Below, in pieces: positions 8,493 through 15,392 of a stretch of DNA of 64,000 nucleotides (positions are counted from its first letter, which is position 1; every line of letters begins with the position of its first letter). Both the position numbers and the translations under genes were made by a program. The stretch covers positions 1 to 64,000 of the forward strand of contig NZ_BDAI01000016.1 of assembly GCF_002091755.1 (NCBI RefSeq), read 5' to 3'. The stretch is from Pseudomonas nitroreducens NBRC 12694 (GTDB lineage: Bacteria; Pseudomonadota; Gammaproteobacteria; Pseudomonadales; Pseudomonadaceae). Under the pieces are notes generated by a model. It saw only the letters and a program-made list of their open reading frames with translations. It had not been told where the DNA came from and searched no databases.

Positions 8493-9266
8493 ATGAATGA
8501 AGAAACCGAGCGCACCCGCGAAGTGGTCACGCGCTACCACCGGTGCTGGATGAATCGCGACGTCGAAGGCGTGCTGGCGATGTTCCATCCGCAGGTGCAG
8601 TACTGCGACTTCTACAACGACCTGGAAATCCCCGCCAGCGAGCTGCCCGGCTACATCCGCACGGCGATGCCGCGCAGCCCGCAGCATCACATCGAGCATA
8701 TCGACCAGATCCGTGCCGATGGCGACACCGCGTTCATCCAGTACCGCTCGCGCCTGACGCTGCGGCGCAGCAGCCGGCTGGCCTCGTTCCGCGCCAGCGA
8801 GGCGATCACCGTGCGCGATGGGCTGATCTGGCGTGTCCATGAGTACGCCACGCCCGTGCGCGAGCAGCGCGAGGAGGGCGTCAAGGACCAGCGCCGCCTC
8901 GGTCTGAACTCCGCGCAGGTGGGGAAGATGCTGCTGGATATCGAGTCCTACTTCGGCAGCGCCCATCCCTATCTCGATCCGGAGATGGACCTGGAGCGCC
9001 TGGCACGGGCCACCGGCTACACGCGCAACCAGATTTCCTACCTGCTCAACCAGGTGCTCGGGCAGAGCTTTTACCGCTACCTGAACCAGGCGCGCATCGG
9101 CCACCTGCTGGAGCGCCTGCGCGAGGAGCCGGCGGCGCGCATCGACGAACTGGCGTTCGCGGTGGGCTTCAATTCGTTGTCGGTGTTCTACCGCTGCTTC
9201 CGCGAGCACACCGGGCAGCCGCCGCGTGCGTACCTGGCGGCCATGCAGGAGGGAGGCCCGGCCTGA
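8493..9266 (+). CDS. SnoaL-like domain fused to AraC-type DNA-binding domain; transcriptional regulator
   Basis: 257 residues. The ATG at 8493 is chosen because GGAGGG lies six bases upstream and the family homology begins there, although the frame is open back to 8307. Residues about 8-125 look like a SnoaL/NTF2-like fold (RYHRCWMNRDVEGVLAMFHP, FIQYRSRLTL), a small alpha-beta cone that usually binds hydrophobic or amine ligands. Residues about 150-250 are an AraC helix-turn-helix pair (DLERLARATGYTRNQISYLL and IDELAFAVGFNSLSVFYRCF). It sits between the two amine/amino-acid operons and is a plausible regulator of either. The stop codon lies inside a long terminator-like stem. Confidence 0.85.
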   Translation: MNEETERTREVVTRYHRCWMNRDVEGVLAMFHPQVQYCDFYNDLEIPASELPGYIRTAMPRSPQHHIEHIDQIRADGDTAFIQYRSRLTLRRSSRLASFRASEAITVRDGLIWRVHEYATPVREQREEGVKDQRRLGLNSAQVGKMLLDIESYFGSAHPYLDPEMDLERLARATGYTRNQISYLLNQVLGQSFYRYLNQARIGHLLERLREEPAARIDELAFAVGFNSLSVFYRCFREHTGQPPRAYLAAMQEGGPA

Positions 9267-9285
9267 CGCAGGCGTCAGGCCGGGC
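9256..9285. terminator. Long perfect dyad between convergent genes
   Basis: GCCCGGCCTGACGC (9256-9269) and GCGTCAGGCCGGGC (9272-9285) are perfectly complementary with two bases between. The TGA stop of the regulator gene is inside the left arm. No T tract is seen, so termination could be Rho-assisted; the site serves both converging transcripts. Confidence 0.6.
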
Positions 9286-9289
9286 TCGG

Positions 9290-10576
9290 TCAGAGGACCG
9301 CGTCGAGCAGCCGGTACCAGGCGATACCGACGCCGAGATAGAGGCGCTGCAGCCCGTGGAAGGGGATCGGCCGCACCGGCGTGACCGGGAAGGGGAAGTC
9401 CTTCTCGCGGTCCAGCAGGCGCTCTGCCAGGTGGCGGCCCAGGGCGGAAGCCATGGCAATGCCGCGGCCGTTGTAGCCCAGCAGGATGCTCAGGTTCGGC
9501 GCCGGTTCGTGCAGCCGCGGCATGAAGTCCGGCGTCAGCGCCACGCGGCCACTCCACTGGTACTCGAACTCGACCTCGGCCAGCTGCGGGAACAGCCCCA
9601 GCAGCGAACGCTTCAGATGCAGCCAGTCACCGGACGAGCGCGGCTCGGCGAACGGCCCGCGGCCGCCCAGCAAGAGCCGGCCGCGGGCGTCCTGCTTGAA
9701 GTACAGCAGCAGGCGACGCGCATCCGAGCAGACCTCGCCACCCGGCAGCACGCTGCGCCGCAGGTTCTCCGGCAGGGGTTTGGTGGCGACGATGAAGCTG
9801 TTGGCGGCGATCACCGTCTGCCGCAGCTTCGGCCACAGGTCGTCGGTATAACCGTTGGTGGCGAGGACAACGCGCTCGGCAGTCACGCTGTGCCCGGTGG
9901 CCGTGCTGAGCTGCCAGCCGCTGCCGTGGCGGCGCAGCCCGGTCACGCGGTTGTGGCCGTGAATCGCGGCACCTTCGGCCAGCGCAGCGCGGGCCAGGCC
10001 ACGCACGTAGCTCAGCGGCTGCACGCTGCCGGCGCGCGGGTCGACCCAGGCGCCAAGGTAGTCGTTGCTGCCGATGCGCTGGGCGACGCAGCTCTTGTCG
10101 AGCATCTCCACCGGCACGCCGCGCTGGCGCCACTGCTCGGCGCGTTTTTCGATGGCGCGCAGGGCGGCCGGGGAGGCGGCCGGTTGAATCCAGCCCTTGC
10201 GGGTGGCTTCGCAGTCGATGTCGTAGCGGCGGATCAGCGCGAAGACTTCATCGGCAGCGCCCCCGGCAACTTCGATCAGGCGCTCGGCCTTGTCGCCGCC
10301 GAACATCCGGCGCAGGTCGTCGGGGTCATGCTTGAGGCCGGGAATCACTTGCCCGCCGTTGCGCCCGGAAGCGCCCCAGCCGGGCTCGCCGGCGTCCAGC
10401 ACGCAGACGCGCACGCCATTGCGGGCCAGGTGCAGCGCCGTGACCAGACCGGTGTAGCCGGCGCCGACGATGGCGACGTCGACCTGCTTGTCTTCAGCCA
10501 GCGCCGGTGTTGCCGGGCCGGCGTTCGCGGTGGCCGCCCAGAGCGAGGGTGGCAGTGCCAGGGGCTGGGCGTTCAT
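9290..10576 (-). CDS. FAD-dependent oxidoreductase, DAO/PuuB-like, second copy
   Basis: 428 residues. The motif VAIVGAGYTGLVTALHLA and WGASGRNGGQVIPGLKHD place it with PuuB and glycine/D-amino-acid oxidases, and LLGYNGRGIAMASALG forms the C-terminal FAD contact. The start at 10576 overlaps the stop of the ABC ATPase gene by ATGA, so translation is coupled. Being last in an amino-acid uptake operon, it most likely oxidises the amine or amino acid that the transporter brings in. It is related to, but clearly distinct from, the oxidase at 3176. Confidence 0.88.
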   Translation of the reverse strand: MNAQPLALPPSLWAATANAGPATPALAEDKQVDVAIVGAGYTGLVTALHLARNGVRVCVLDAGEPGWGASGRNGGQVIPGLKHDPDDLRRMFGGDKAERLIEVAGGAADEVFALIRRYDIDCEATRKGWIQPAASPAALRAIEKRAEQWRQRGVPVEMLDKSCVAQRIGSNDYLGAWVDPRAGSVQPLSYVRGLARAALAEGAAIHGHNRVTGLRRHGSGWQLSTATGHSVTAERVVLATNGYTDDLWPKLRQTVIAANSFIVATKPLPENLRRSVLPGGEVCSDARRLLLYFKQDARGRLLLGGRGPFAEPRSSGDWLHLKRSLLGLFPQLAEVEFEYQWSGRVALTPDFMPRLHEPAPNLSILLGYNGRGIAMASALGRHLAERLLDREKDFPFPVTPVRPIPFHGLQRLYLGVGIAWYRLLDAVL

Positions 10577-11316
10577 GCCTGGCCTCCGTCGGTGTTGAGC
10601 AGGCGGCGGAGGAATTCCTGGGTGCGCGGCTGGCTCGGCGCGCCGAGCACGTCCTTGGCCGCGCCTTCCTCGACGATGCGCCCGCCATAGAGGAAGCACA
10701 CCTTGTCCGCCACTTCTCGGGCGAAGCCCATCTCGTGGGTGACCACGACCATGGTCATGCCTTCGTCGGCGAGCTTGCGCATCACCGCCAGCACCTCACC
10801 GACCAGCTCCGGGTCCAGCGCCGAGGTCGGTTCATCGAAGAGGATTGCCTTGGGCCGCATGGCCAGGGCGCGGGCGATGGCGACGCGCTGCTGCTGGCCG
10901 CCGGAGAGTTCGTCCGGGTAGGCATCCATGCGATGGCTCAGGCCGACTTTTTCCAGCAGCGCGCGGGCGTGCTCGCGGGCCTCGCCCGGGCGTTCCTTCT
11001 TCACGTACACCGGGCCTTCCATCACGTTCTGCAGCGCGGTGCGGTGGGGGAACAGGTTGAAGCGCTGGAAGACCATCGCCACCTGGGTGCGGATCTCGTG
11101 GATGGAGTTGGCGTGGCGGTCGACACGCTCCTGGCCCACGAGAATGTCGCCACCCTCGTAGGTCTCCAGGCCGTTGATGCAGCGCAGCAGGGTGGACTTG
11201 CCCGAGCCGGACGGGCCGATCAGGCACACCACCTGGCCGCTCTCCACGGACAGGTCGATGCCTTCGAGGACACGGGTGCTGCCGTAGCTTTTGTGCAGCG
11301 ACTGGATGCGGATCAT
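10573..11316 (-). CDS. Polar amino-acid ABC transporter, ATP-binding protein
   Basis: 247 residues, the normal size for GlnQ/HisP/ArtP-type ATPases. Walker A is GPSGSGKST, the signature is ELSGGQQQRVAIARAL, Walker B is AILFDEPTSALDPE and the switch His is in VVTHEMGFA. It powers import through the permease encoded directly upstream, with which it overlaps by four bases. The family transports histidine, glutamine, arginine, opines and similar polar amino acids; the substrate here is unknown. Confidence 0.95.
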   Translation of the reverse strand: MIRIQSLHKSYGSTRVLEGIDLSVESGQVVCLIGPSGSGKSTLLRCINGLETYEGGDILVGQERVDRHANSIHEIRTQVAMVFQRFNLFPHRTALQNVMEGPVYVKKERPGEAREHARALLEKVGLSHRMDAYPDELSGGQQQRVAIARALAMRPKAILFDEPTSALDPELVGEVLAVMRKLADEGMTMVVVTHEMGFAREVADKVCFLYGGRIVEEGAAKDVLGAPSQPRTQEFLRRLLNTDGGQA

Positions 11317-11969
11317 GCTTTCTTCCTCGTGGCGATGCGCGCTTCGAGGCGGCGCAGGGCGTACGACAGCGGCAGGCTCAGGGCCAGGTAGAGCAGGGCC
11401 ACCAGGGTGTAGACGGTCATGTTCTCGAAGGTCGAGGAGGCGATCAGCTGGCCGGCGCGGGTCATCTCGGCCACGGTGATGGTGGACACCAGCGAGGAGT
11501 CCTTGAGCATCATCACCAGGGTGTTGCCGTAGGGCGGCAGGGCGATGCGGAAGGCCTGCGGCAGCACCACTCGGCGCATGATCATCGGGCCGCGCATGCC
11601 GAGGGATTCGGCGGCTTCGATCTGCCCCTGCTGGATGGCCTGGATGCCGGCGCGGAAGTTCTCCGCCTGGTACGCCGAATAGGCGATGCCCAGGCCGATG
11701 ATGCCGGCCTGCATGGCGCTGAGCTGCACGCCGAAGTCCGGCAGCACGAAGTAGATGTAGAACAGCTGCACGATGATCGGCAGGCCGCGGATCACGTTGA
11801 CCACGGAGATGCCGAATAGCGCCACGGCGCGAATCTTCGACACCATCATCAGGGCGAAGGCCAGGCCGATGAGCGAGCTGAGCAGGAACGACGCAATCGT
11901 GACCTGCACGGTGACCACCGCGCCACTCAGGAGAATGGGCAGGAAGTCCAGAGCATTCTGGAGAAACAT
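11313..11969 (-). CDS. Polar amino-acid ABC transporter, inner-membrane permease
   Basis: 218 residues with the His/Glu/Gln-type permease fold: MFLQNALDFLPILLSGAVVTVQVT at the N terminus, about five membrane spans, and the cytoplasmic coupling loop AAESLGMRGPMIMRRVVLPQ (EAA motif) that docks on the ATPase. Only one permease gene is present, so the transmembrane part is probably a homodimer. It overlaps the ATPase gene and follows the binding-protein gene by 72 bases. Confidence 0.95.
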   Translation of the reverse strand: MFLQNALDFLPILLSGAVVTVQVTIASFLLSSLIGLAFALMMVSKIRAVALFGISVVNVIRGLPIIVQLFYIYFVLPDFGVQLSAMQAGIIGLGIAYSAYQAENFRAGIQAIQQGQIEAAESLGMRGPMIMRRVVLPQAFRIALPPYGNTLVMMLKDSSLVSTITVAEMTRAGQLIASSTFENMTVYTLVALLYLALSLPLSYALRRLEARIATRKKA

Positions 11970-12041
11970 GGGAAGTGTCCGTGAGCGTAAATCAGAGAGC
12001 GCCCGTGGCCGGGCGCAGGAGGCGCGCGAGAAGGGCGACCG

Positions 12042-12800
12042 TCAGTCCAGGTGCCACTTGTCGATGATGCCGGCGAGGGTGCCGTCGGCCTTGATGCTGG
12101 CGATGCCCTTGTTCACCTGGGCGAGCAGAGCCGGATCGCCCTGGCGCAGGATCAGGCAGACCTCGCCCTTGATCTGCGGCTGGTAGCTGTCCACCAGGCG
12201 CACCTTCTTCAGGCTGCCCTTGGCCATCTGGTAGGCGAGGATCGGGTGGTCGCCGAAGCCGGCCTTGATGCGCCCCAGGGCCAGGTCGCGGGTGAGGTCG
12301 GCGAGGGAGTCGTAGCCGCGCACTTCCTTGAAGATGCCGCGCTGGTTGAGCTTGTCGATGAAGATGGTGCCAACCTGGGCGCCAACGATCTCGCCCTTGA
12401 AGTCATCCATGCTGGTGTAGGCCTTGTCGTCGTCGGCGCGTACCACCAGGCCTTCGCCGTACTCGAACACCGGGTCGGAGTACTGCACCACTTTCTCCCG
12501 CTCGGGAGTGCGCAGCATGGCGGCGGAGATCAGGTCGATCTTCTTCGCGGTGAGCGAGGGGATCAGTGCGGCGAAGGTGGTCTGGGCGATTTCCACTTCG
12601 AAGCCGCCGGCCTTGGCCACGGCCTGCGCGGAGTCGACCATCATGCCCTGGATGCTGTTGGTCTTGACGTCGAGGAAGGTGAAGGGAACGCCGGTGGCGG
12701 TGGCGCCGACTTTCAGAGGTTCGGCCTGGGCGGCCAGGGATGCGGCGCAGCTGGCGACGAGCGCGAGGGCGCAGGAAAACACGCGGAGGCGAGGATGCAT
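12042..12800 (-). CDS. Polar amino-acid ABC transporter, periplasmic substrate-binding protein
   Basis: 252 residues of the SBP_bac_3 family. A signal peptide (MHPRLRVFSCALALVASCAASLAAQA) precedes EPLKVGATATGVPFTFLD. The domain continues with FEVEIAQTTFAALIPSLTAKKIDLI and ends with INKGIASIKADGTLAGIIDKWH-like sequence typical of the family. It is the first gene of the minus-strand operon 12800-9290 (binding protein, permease, ATPase, oxidase) and is divergent from the IclR gene. Confidence 0.93.
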   Translation of the reverse strand: MHPRLRVFSCALALVASCAASLAAQAEPLKVGATATGVPFTFLDVKTNSIQGMMVDSAQAVAKAGGFEVEIAQTTFAALIPSLTAKKIDLISAAMLRTPEREKVVQYSDPVFEYGEGLVVRADDDKAYTSMDDFKGEIVGAQVGTIFIDKLNQRGIFKEVRGYDSLADLTRDLALGRIKAGFGDHPILAYQMAKGSLKKVRLVDSYQPQIKGEVCLILRQGDPALLAQVNKGIASIKADGTLAGIIDKWHLD

Positions 12801-12917
12801 GGATGAACTCCCATTTGACGCGGTTTGTTGTCTTTATGCGTTATGGATAGCCTCGAGTATCGGCAGGAGGCATTGGTCGCAATATAAATGATTTACAAAA
12901 ATCGTAAAGAGATTTAT

Positions 12918-12938
12918 AAATATCGCATATCGATATTT
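12918..12938. promoter_or_regulatory. Perfect inverted repeat, candidate IclR-family operator
   Basis: AAATATCG-CATAT-CGATATTT is a perfect 8-base dyad with a 5-base spacer in the unusually AT-rich stretch (12880-12955) between the divergent transporter operon and the iclR-type gene. Its position 40 bases before the regulator's ATG suggests autoregulation and control of the transporter operon. Confidence 0.55.
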
Positions 12939-12977
12939 GAGATCTAATAAGAACCTGATCCTTCGCAAGGACGAGAC

Positions 12978-13754
12978 ATGAGCGACAACGAAAACAGCCT
13001 GTTCAACCAGTCGCTGGAAAAGGGCCTGGCCGTGCTGCGTGCCTTCAACGCGCGCAGCCGCACCATGAACCTGGCGGAAGTGGCGGAGGCCGCCGACATT
13101 ACCAAGAGCTCCGCGCAGCGGATGATCCATACGCTCGAAGCGCTGGGGTATGTCTGCAAGCACCCCCAGACCAAGCGCTTCCAGCTGACCCCGCAGGTGA
13201 TGGAGATCGGCTACAACTACCTCGCCGCCGACACCCTGGTGGACGTCGCCAACCCCTTCCTCGCGGAGCTGGCACAGACCACCGGCGAAACCACCAACCT
13301 CACCGAGCCGGTGCGCACCGACATGCTCTACGTGGCGCGCTTCGTGGGGCCGAAATTCATCCCGATCCACCTGCCCATCGGCAGCCGCATCCCGATGTAC
13401 TGCACCGCCTCGGGCCGGGCCTTCCTCAGTGCGCTGAGCGACGACGAGGTGCTGGAGCTGCTGCGGGACAGCGATCTGTCCAGCCACACCCAGTACACCC
13501 GCACTTCGCTGGAGGAAATCCTCGCCGAGATCGCCGAGATTCGCCGCAAGGGTTATGCGATCAACAGCGAGGAACTGTTCCTGGGGGACATGGCGGTGGC
13601 TGCGCCGGTACGCAACAGTCAGGGCCGCCCGGTGGCCTCGGTACACGTGGTGGCGCCCACCAGCCGCTGGAGTCGCGAGGATGCCGAGCGCCGCCTGGCG
13701 CCGGCGGCCATTGAGTGCGCCAGGGCGATCAGTACGTCGATCAGGACGCTGTAA
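12978..13754 (+). CDS. IclR-family transcriptional regulator
   Basis: 258 residues. The N-terminal winged helix-turn-helix (LEKGLAVLRAFNARSRTMNL, AEAADITKSSAQRMIHTLEA) is followed by the IclR effector domain from about residue 85, with IPIHLPIGSRIPMYCTASGRAFLSAL and the ligand-site segment YAINSEELFLGDMAVAAPV. Such proteins sense small carboxylates or aromatic acids. Its divergent placement from the amino-acid ABC operon makes that operon the natural target. The ATG at 12978 has a GGACGAG ribosome site. Confidence 0.93.
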   Translation: MSDNENSLFNQSLEKGLAVLRAFNARSRTMNLAEVAEAADITKSSAQRMIHTLEALGYVCKHPQTKRFQLTPQVMEIGYNYLAADTLVDVANPFLAELAQTTGETTNLTEPVRTDMLYVARFVGPKFIPIHLPIGSRIPMYCTASGRAFLSALSDDEVLELLRDSDLSSHTQYTRTSLEEILAEIAEIRRKGYAINSEELFLGDMAVAAPVRNSQGRPVASVHVVAPTSRWSREDAERRLAPAAIECARAISTSIRTL

Positions 13755-13760
13755 GGCGGC

Positions 13761-14327
13761 TCAACCGTTGTGCTCCACCTCGACGAAGTGCCGTGTGCCG
13801 GCCTCGACATCGTAGATGTGGTAGTTGTTCATCATCCGTCCGTACAGGTGCAGGCTGACTGCCCGTGTGCGGTCGGCTGGGACGCCGGTGACGTGGATGT
13901 GGTCGGGATTGGGCACGAAGCTGGTCACCGCACCCGGTGGCAGCAGGATCATGCCGCCCTTGACCAGTTCGATGCCGTCGTCTCGCGAGCGGTCGGCCGA
14001 GAGGCAGACGTAGCTGCGCTCCTCCAGCACGCCTTCGACAATGCCGACCACACCCCAGCTGCCGTGGTCGTGAACCGGCGTCCACTGGCCCGGGGACCAG
14101 ACCAGGGCATAGAGCGACAGGTTGTCGTCCGGCGACTGGTAGATCAGGTTGCGCGCATAGTGGGCCGCGTCGCTCTGGTAGTGGTGCGCTTCGAGGAAGT
14201 CACCGGCATGGGCGAGCAGTTCCATCATGAAGGGTGCCAGCGAGGCCACGCACTGGCAGGGTTCGGATTCCTCGCGGCTCAGGCGGGTGGCCTGGTCGAT
14301 GAAGCGGGAGAGGGTGGCATGCGGCAT
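13761..14327 (-). CDS. Cysteine dioxygenase-family thiol dioxygenase (cupin)
   Basis: 188 residues. Cupin motif 1 is PVHDHGSWGVVGIVEG, giving iron ligands His86 and His88; the third ligand is His143 or His145 in NPDHIHVTG. This 3-His, non-haem Fe(II) set is that of cysteine dioxygenase and 3-mercaptopropionate dioxygenase. The enzyme should add O2 to the thiol of a small thiol acid to give a sulfinate. It lies convergent to the IclR gene (6 bases apart). Substrate choice between cysteine and mercaptopropionate is not clear by eye. Confidence 0.8.
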   Translation of the reverse strand: MPHATLSRFIDQATRLSREESEPCQCVASLAPFMMELLAHAGDFLEAHHYQSDAAHYARNLIYQSPDDNLSLYALVWSPGQWTPVHDHGSWGVVGIVEGVLEERSYVCLSADRSRDDGIELVKGGMILLPPGAVTSFVPNPDHIHVTGVPADRTRAVSLHLYGRMMNNYHIYDVEAGTRHFVEVEHNG

Positions 14328-14403
14328 GAGCGGTGCGCTCCGGCGGGTGTTGGCGACACAACGGAAGTCACTCTAGTCGCTTTTTTCGAGCCTGCCCGGA
14401 ACC

Positions 14404-14440
14404 GCAGGGCGCAAACCCCGGCAGAGGTTATCCGCCCTGC
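14404..14440. repeat. REP-like palindrome between the dioxygenase and cobF genes
   Basis: GCAGGGCGCAAACC pairs with GGTTATCCGCCCTGC around a short loop. The sequence is a diverged relative of the GTAGGGCGGATAAC REP unit at 15306. It lies upstream of the cupin gene and just past the cobF stop codon, so it may also act as a transcription attenuator for cobF. Confidence 0.55.
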
Positions 14441-14448
14441 GTGGTCGC

Positions 14449-15213
14449 TCAATCGCCTTTCGGCGCGCGCCGCAGCAGGTAGGTGTCCATGATCCAGCCG
14501 TTGGCCTCGCGGGCTGCCCGGCGGGTGCGCTGGATGTCTTCAGCAACCTCGACGAGCCTGCCGCTGCGGAGGATTTCATCGGGCGTGCCGACGTAGGCGC
14601 CCCAGTAGATTTCCAGCTGCGGGTCCTCCAGTTGGCGGTAGGCGTCCTCGGCGTCGAGCATCACCACGACACTCTCTGCGTTGTCCGGGAAACCTTCGGC
14701 CAGGCGCCGACCGGTGGTGATCTGCACCGACTGGCCGATGGCATTGAGCGGCACCCGGTGGCGCGCCGCGAGGGCCTGAACGCTGGTGATGCCGGGGATG
14801 ACCTCGTAGTCGAACTGCACGCGCCCCTGGCGTAGGATCGCATCGAGGATGCGCAGGGTGCTGTCGTACAGCGATGGGTCGCCCCAGACGAGGAAGGCGC
14901 CACACTGTCCCTCCGGCAGTTCATCGCTGATCAGGCGCTCGAAAACCTGCTGCTTGGCGTGGTTGAGGTCGCGCACCTGCCCGGTGTAGTCGCCTTCGCG
15001 CACGCGCTCGGGGCTGTCGGCCTCGACGATGCGGTAGTCGGAGTGGTTGACGTAGCGTAGCAGGATGTCGCGGCGCAGCCGGTTCAGCTTGTCCTTGCTC
15101 GCGCCCTTGTCCATGAGGAAGAACACGTCCGCGCGGTTCATCGCGTTGATGGCCTGGACGGTGAGGTACTCGGGGTCGCCTGCGCCGATGCCGATGATGA
15201 GCAGCTGCTTCAT
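14449..15213 (-). CDS. cobF: Precorrin-6A synthase (deacetylating), CobF
   Basis: 254 residues from the ATG at 15213, where family homology starts (MKQLLIIGIGAGDPEYLTVQ); a longer frame to 15249 has no support. The GIGAGDPEYLT segment is the S-adenosylmethionine-site loop of the precorrin methyltransferases, and VIPGITSVQALAARHRVPLN, LVWGDPSLYDSTLRILD and the C-terminal region match CobF. It methylates C-1 of precorrin-5 with loss of acetate in the aerobic cobalamin pathway. It stands alone here, away from other cob genes, which is common for cobF in Pseudomonas. Confidence 0.92.
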   Translation of the reverse strand: MKQLLIIGIGAGDPEYLTVQAINAMNRADVFFLMDKGASKDKLNRLRRDILLRYVNHSDYRIVEADSPERVREGDYTGQVRDLNHAKQQVFERLISDELPEGQCGAFLVWGDPSLYDSTLRILDAILRQGRVQFDYEVIPGITSVQALAARHRVPLNAIGQSVQITTGRRLAEGFPDNAESVVVMLDAEDAYRQLEDPQLEIYWGAYVGTPDEILRSGRLVEVAEDIQRTRRAAREANGWIMDTYLLRRAPKGD

Positions 15214-15305
15214 GTCTGGTCCTGCGTGCCGTGGATCGAAGGGCTTCAAGACTACGCCTGTCCGGCGACGCGCTCATCTACCGGACCGACGCGGTAGCAG
15301 TAACG

Positions 15306-15376
15306 TAGGGCGGATAACCCGGTACGGGGTATCCGTCGTGGCGGATAACGCCTGGGGCGTTATGCGCCCTACGGGG
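15306..15376. repeat. Inverted pair of REP elements (BIME)
   Basis: Two hairpin units in opposite orientation: GTAGGGCGGATAACCC with its partner GGGGTATCCG, then GGCGGATAACGCC with GGCGTTATGCGCCCTAC. The GTAG tetranucleotides are at the outer ends and the hairpins face inward. GTAG plus an adjacent GC-rich hairpin is the hallmark of REPs mobilised by RAYT-type tyrosine transposases. It lies between cobF (start 15213) and metE (end 15393). Confidence 0.85.
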
Positions 15377-15392
15377 CGTCATCGACTCGCGT

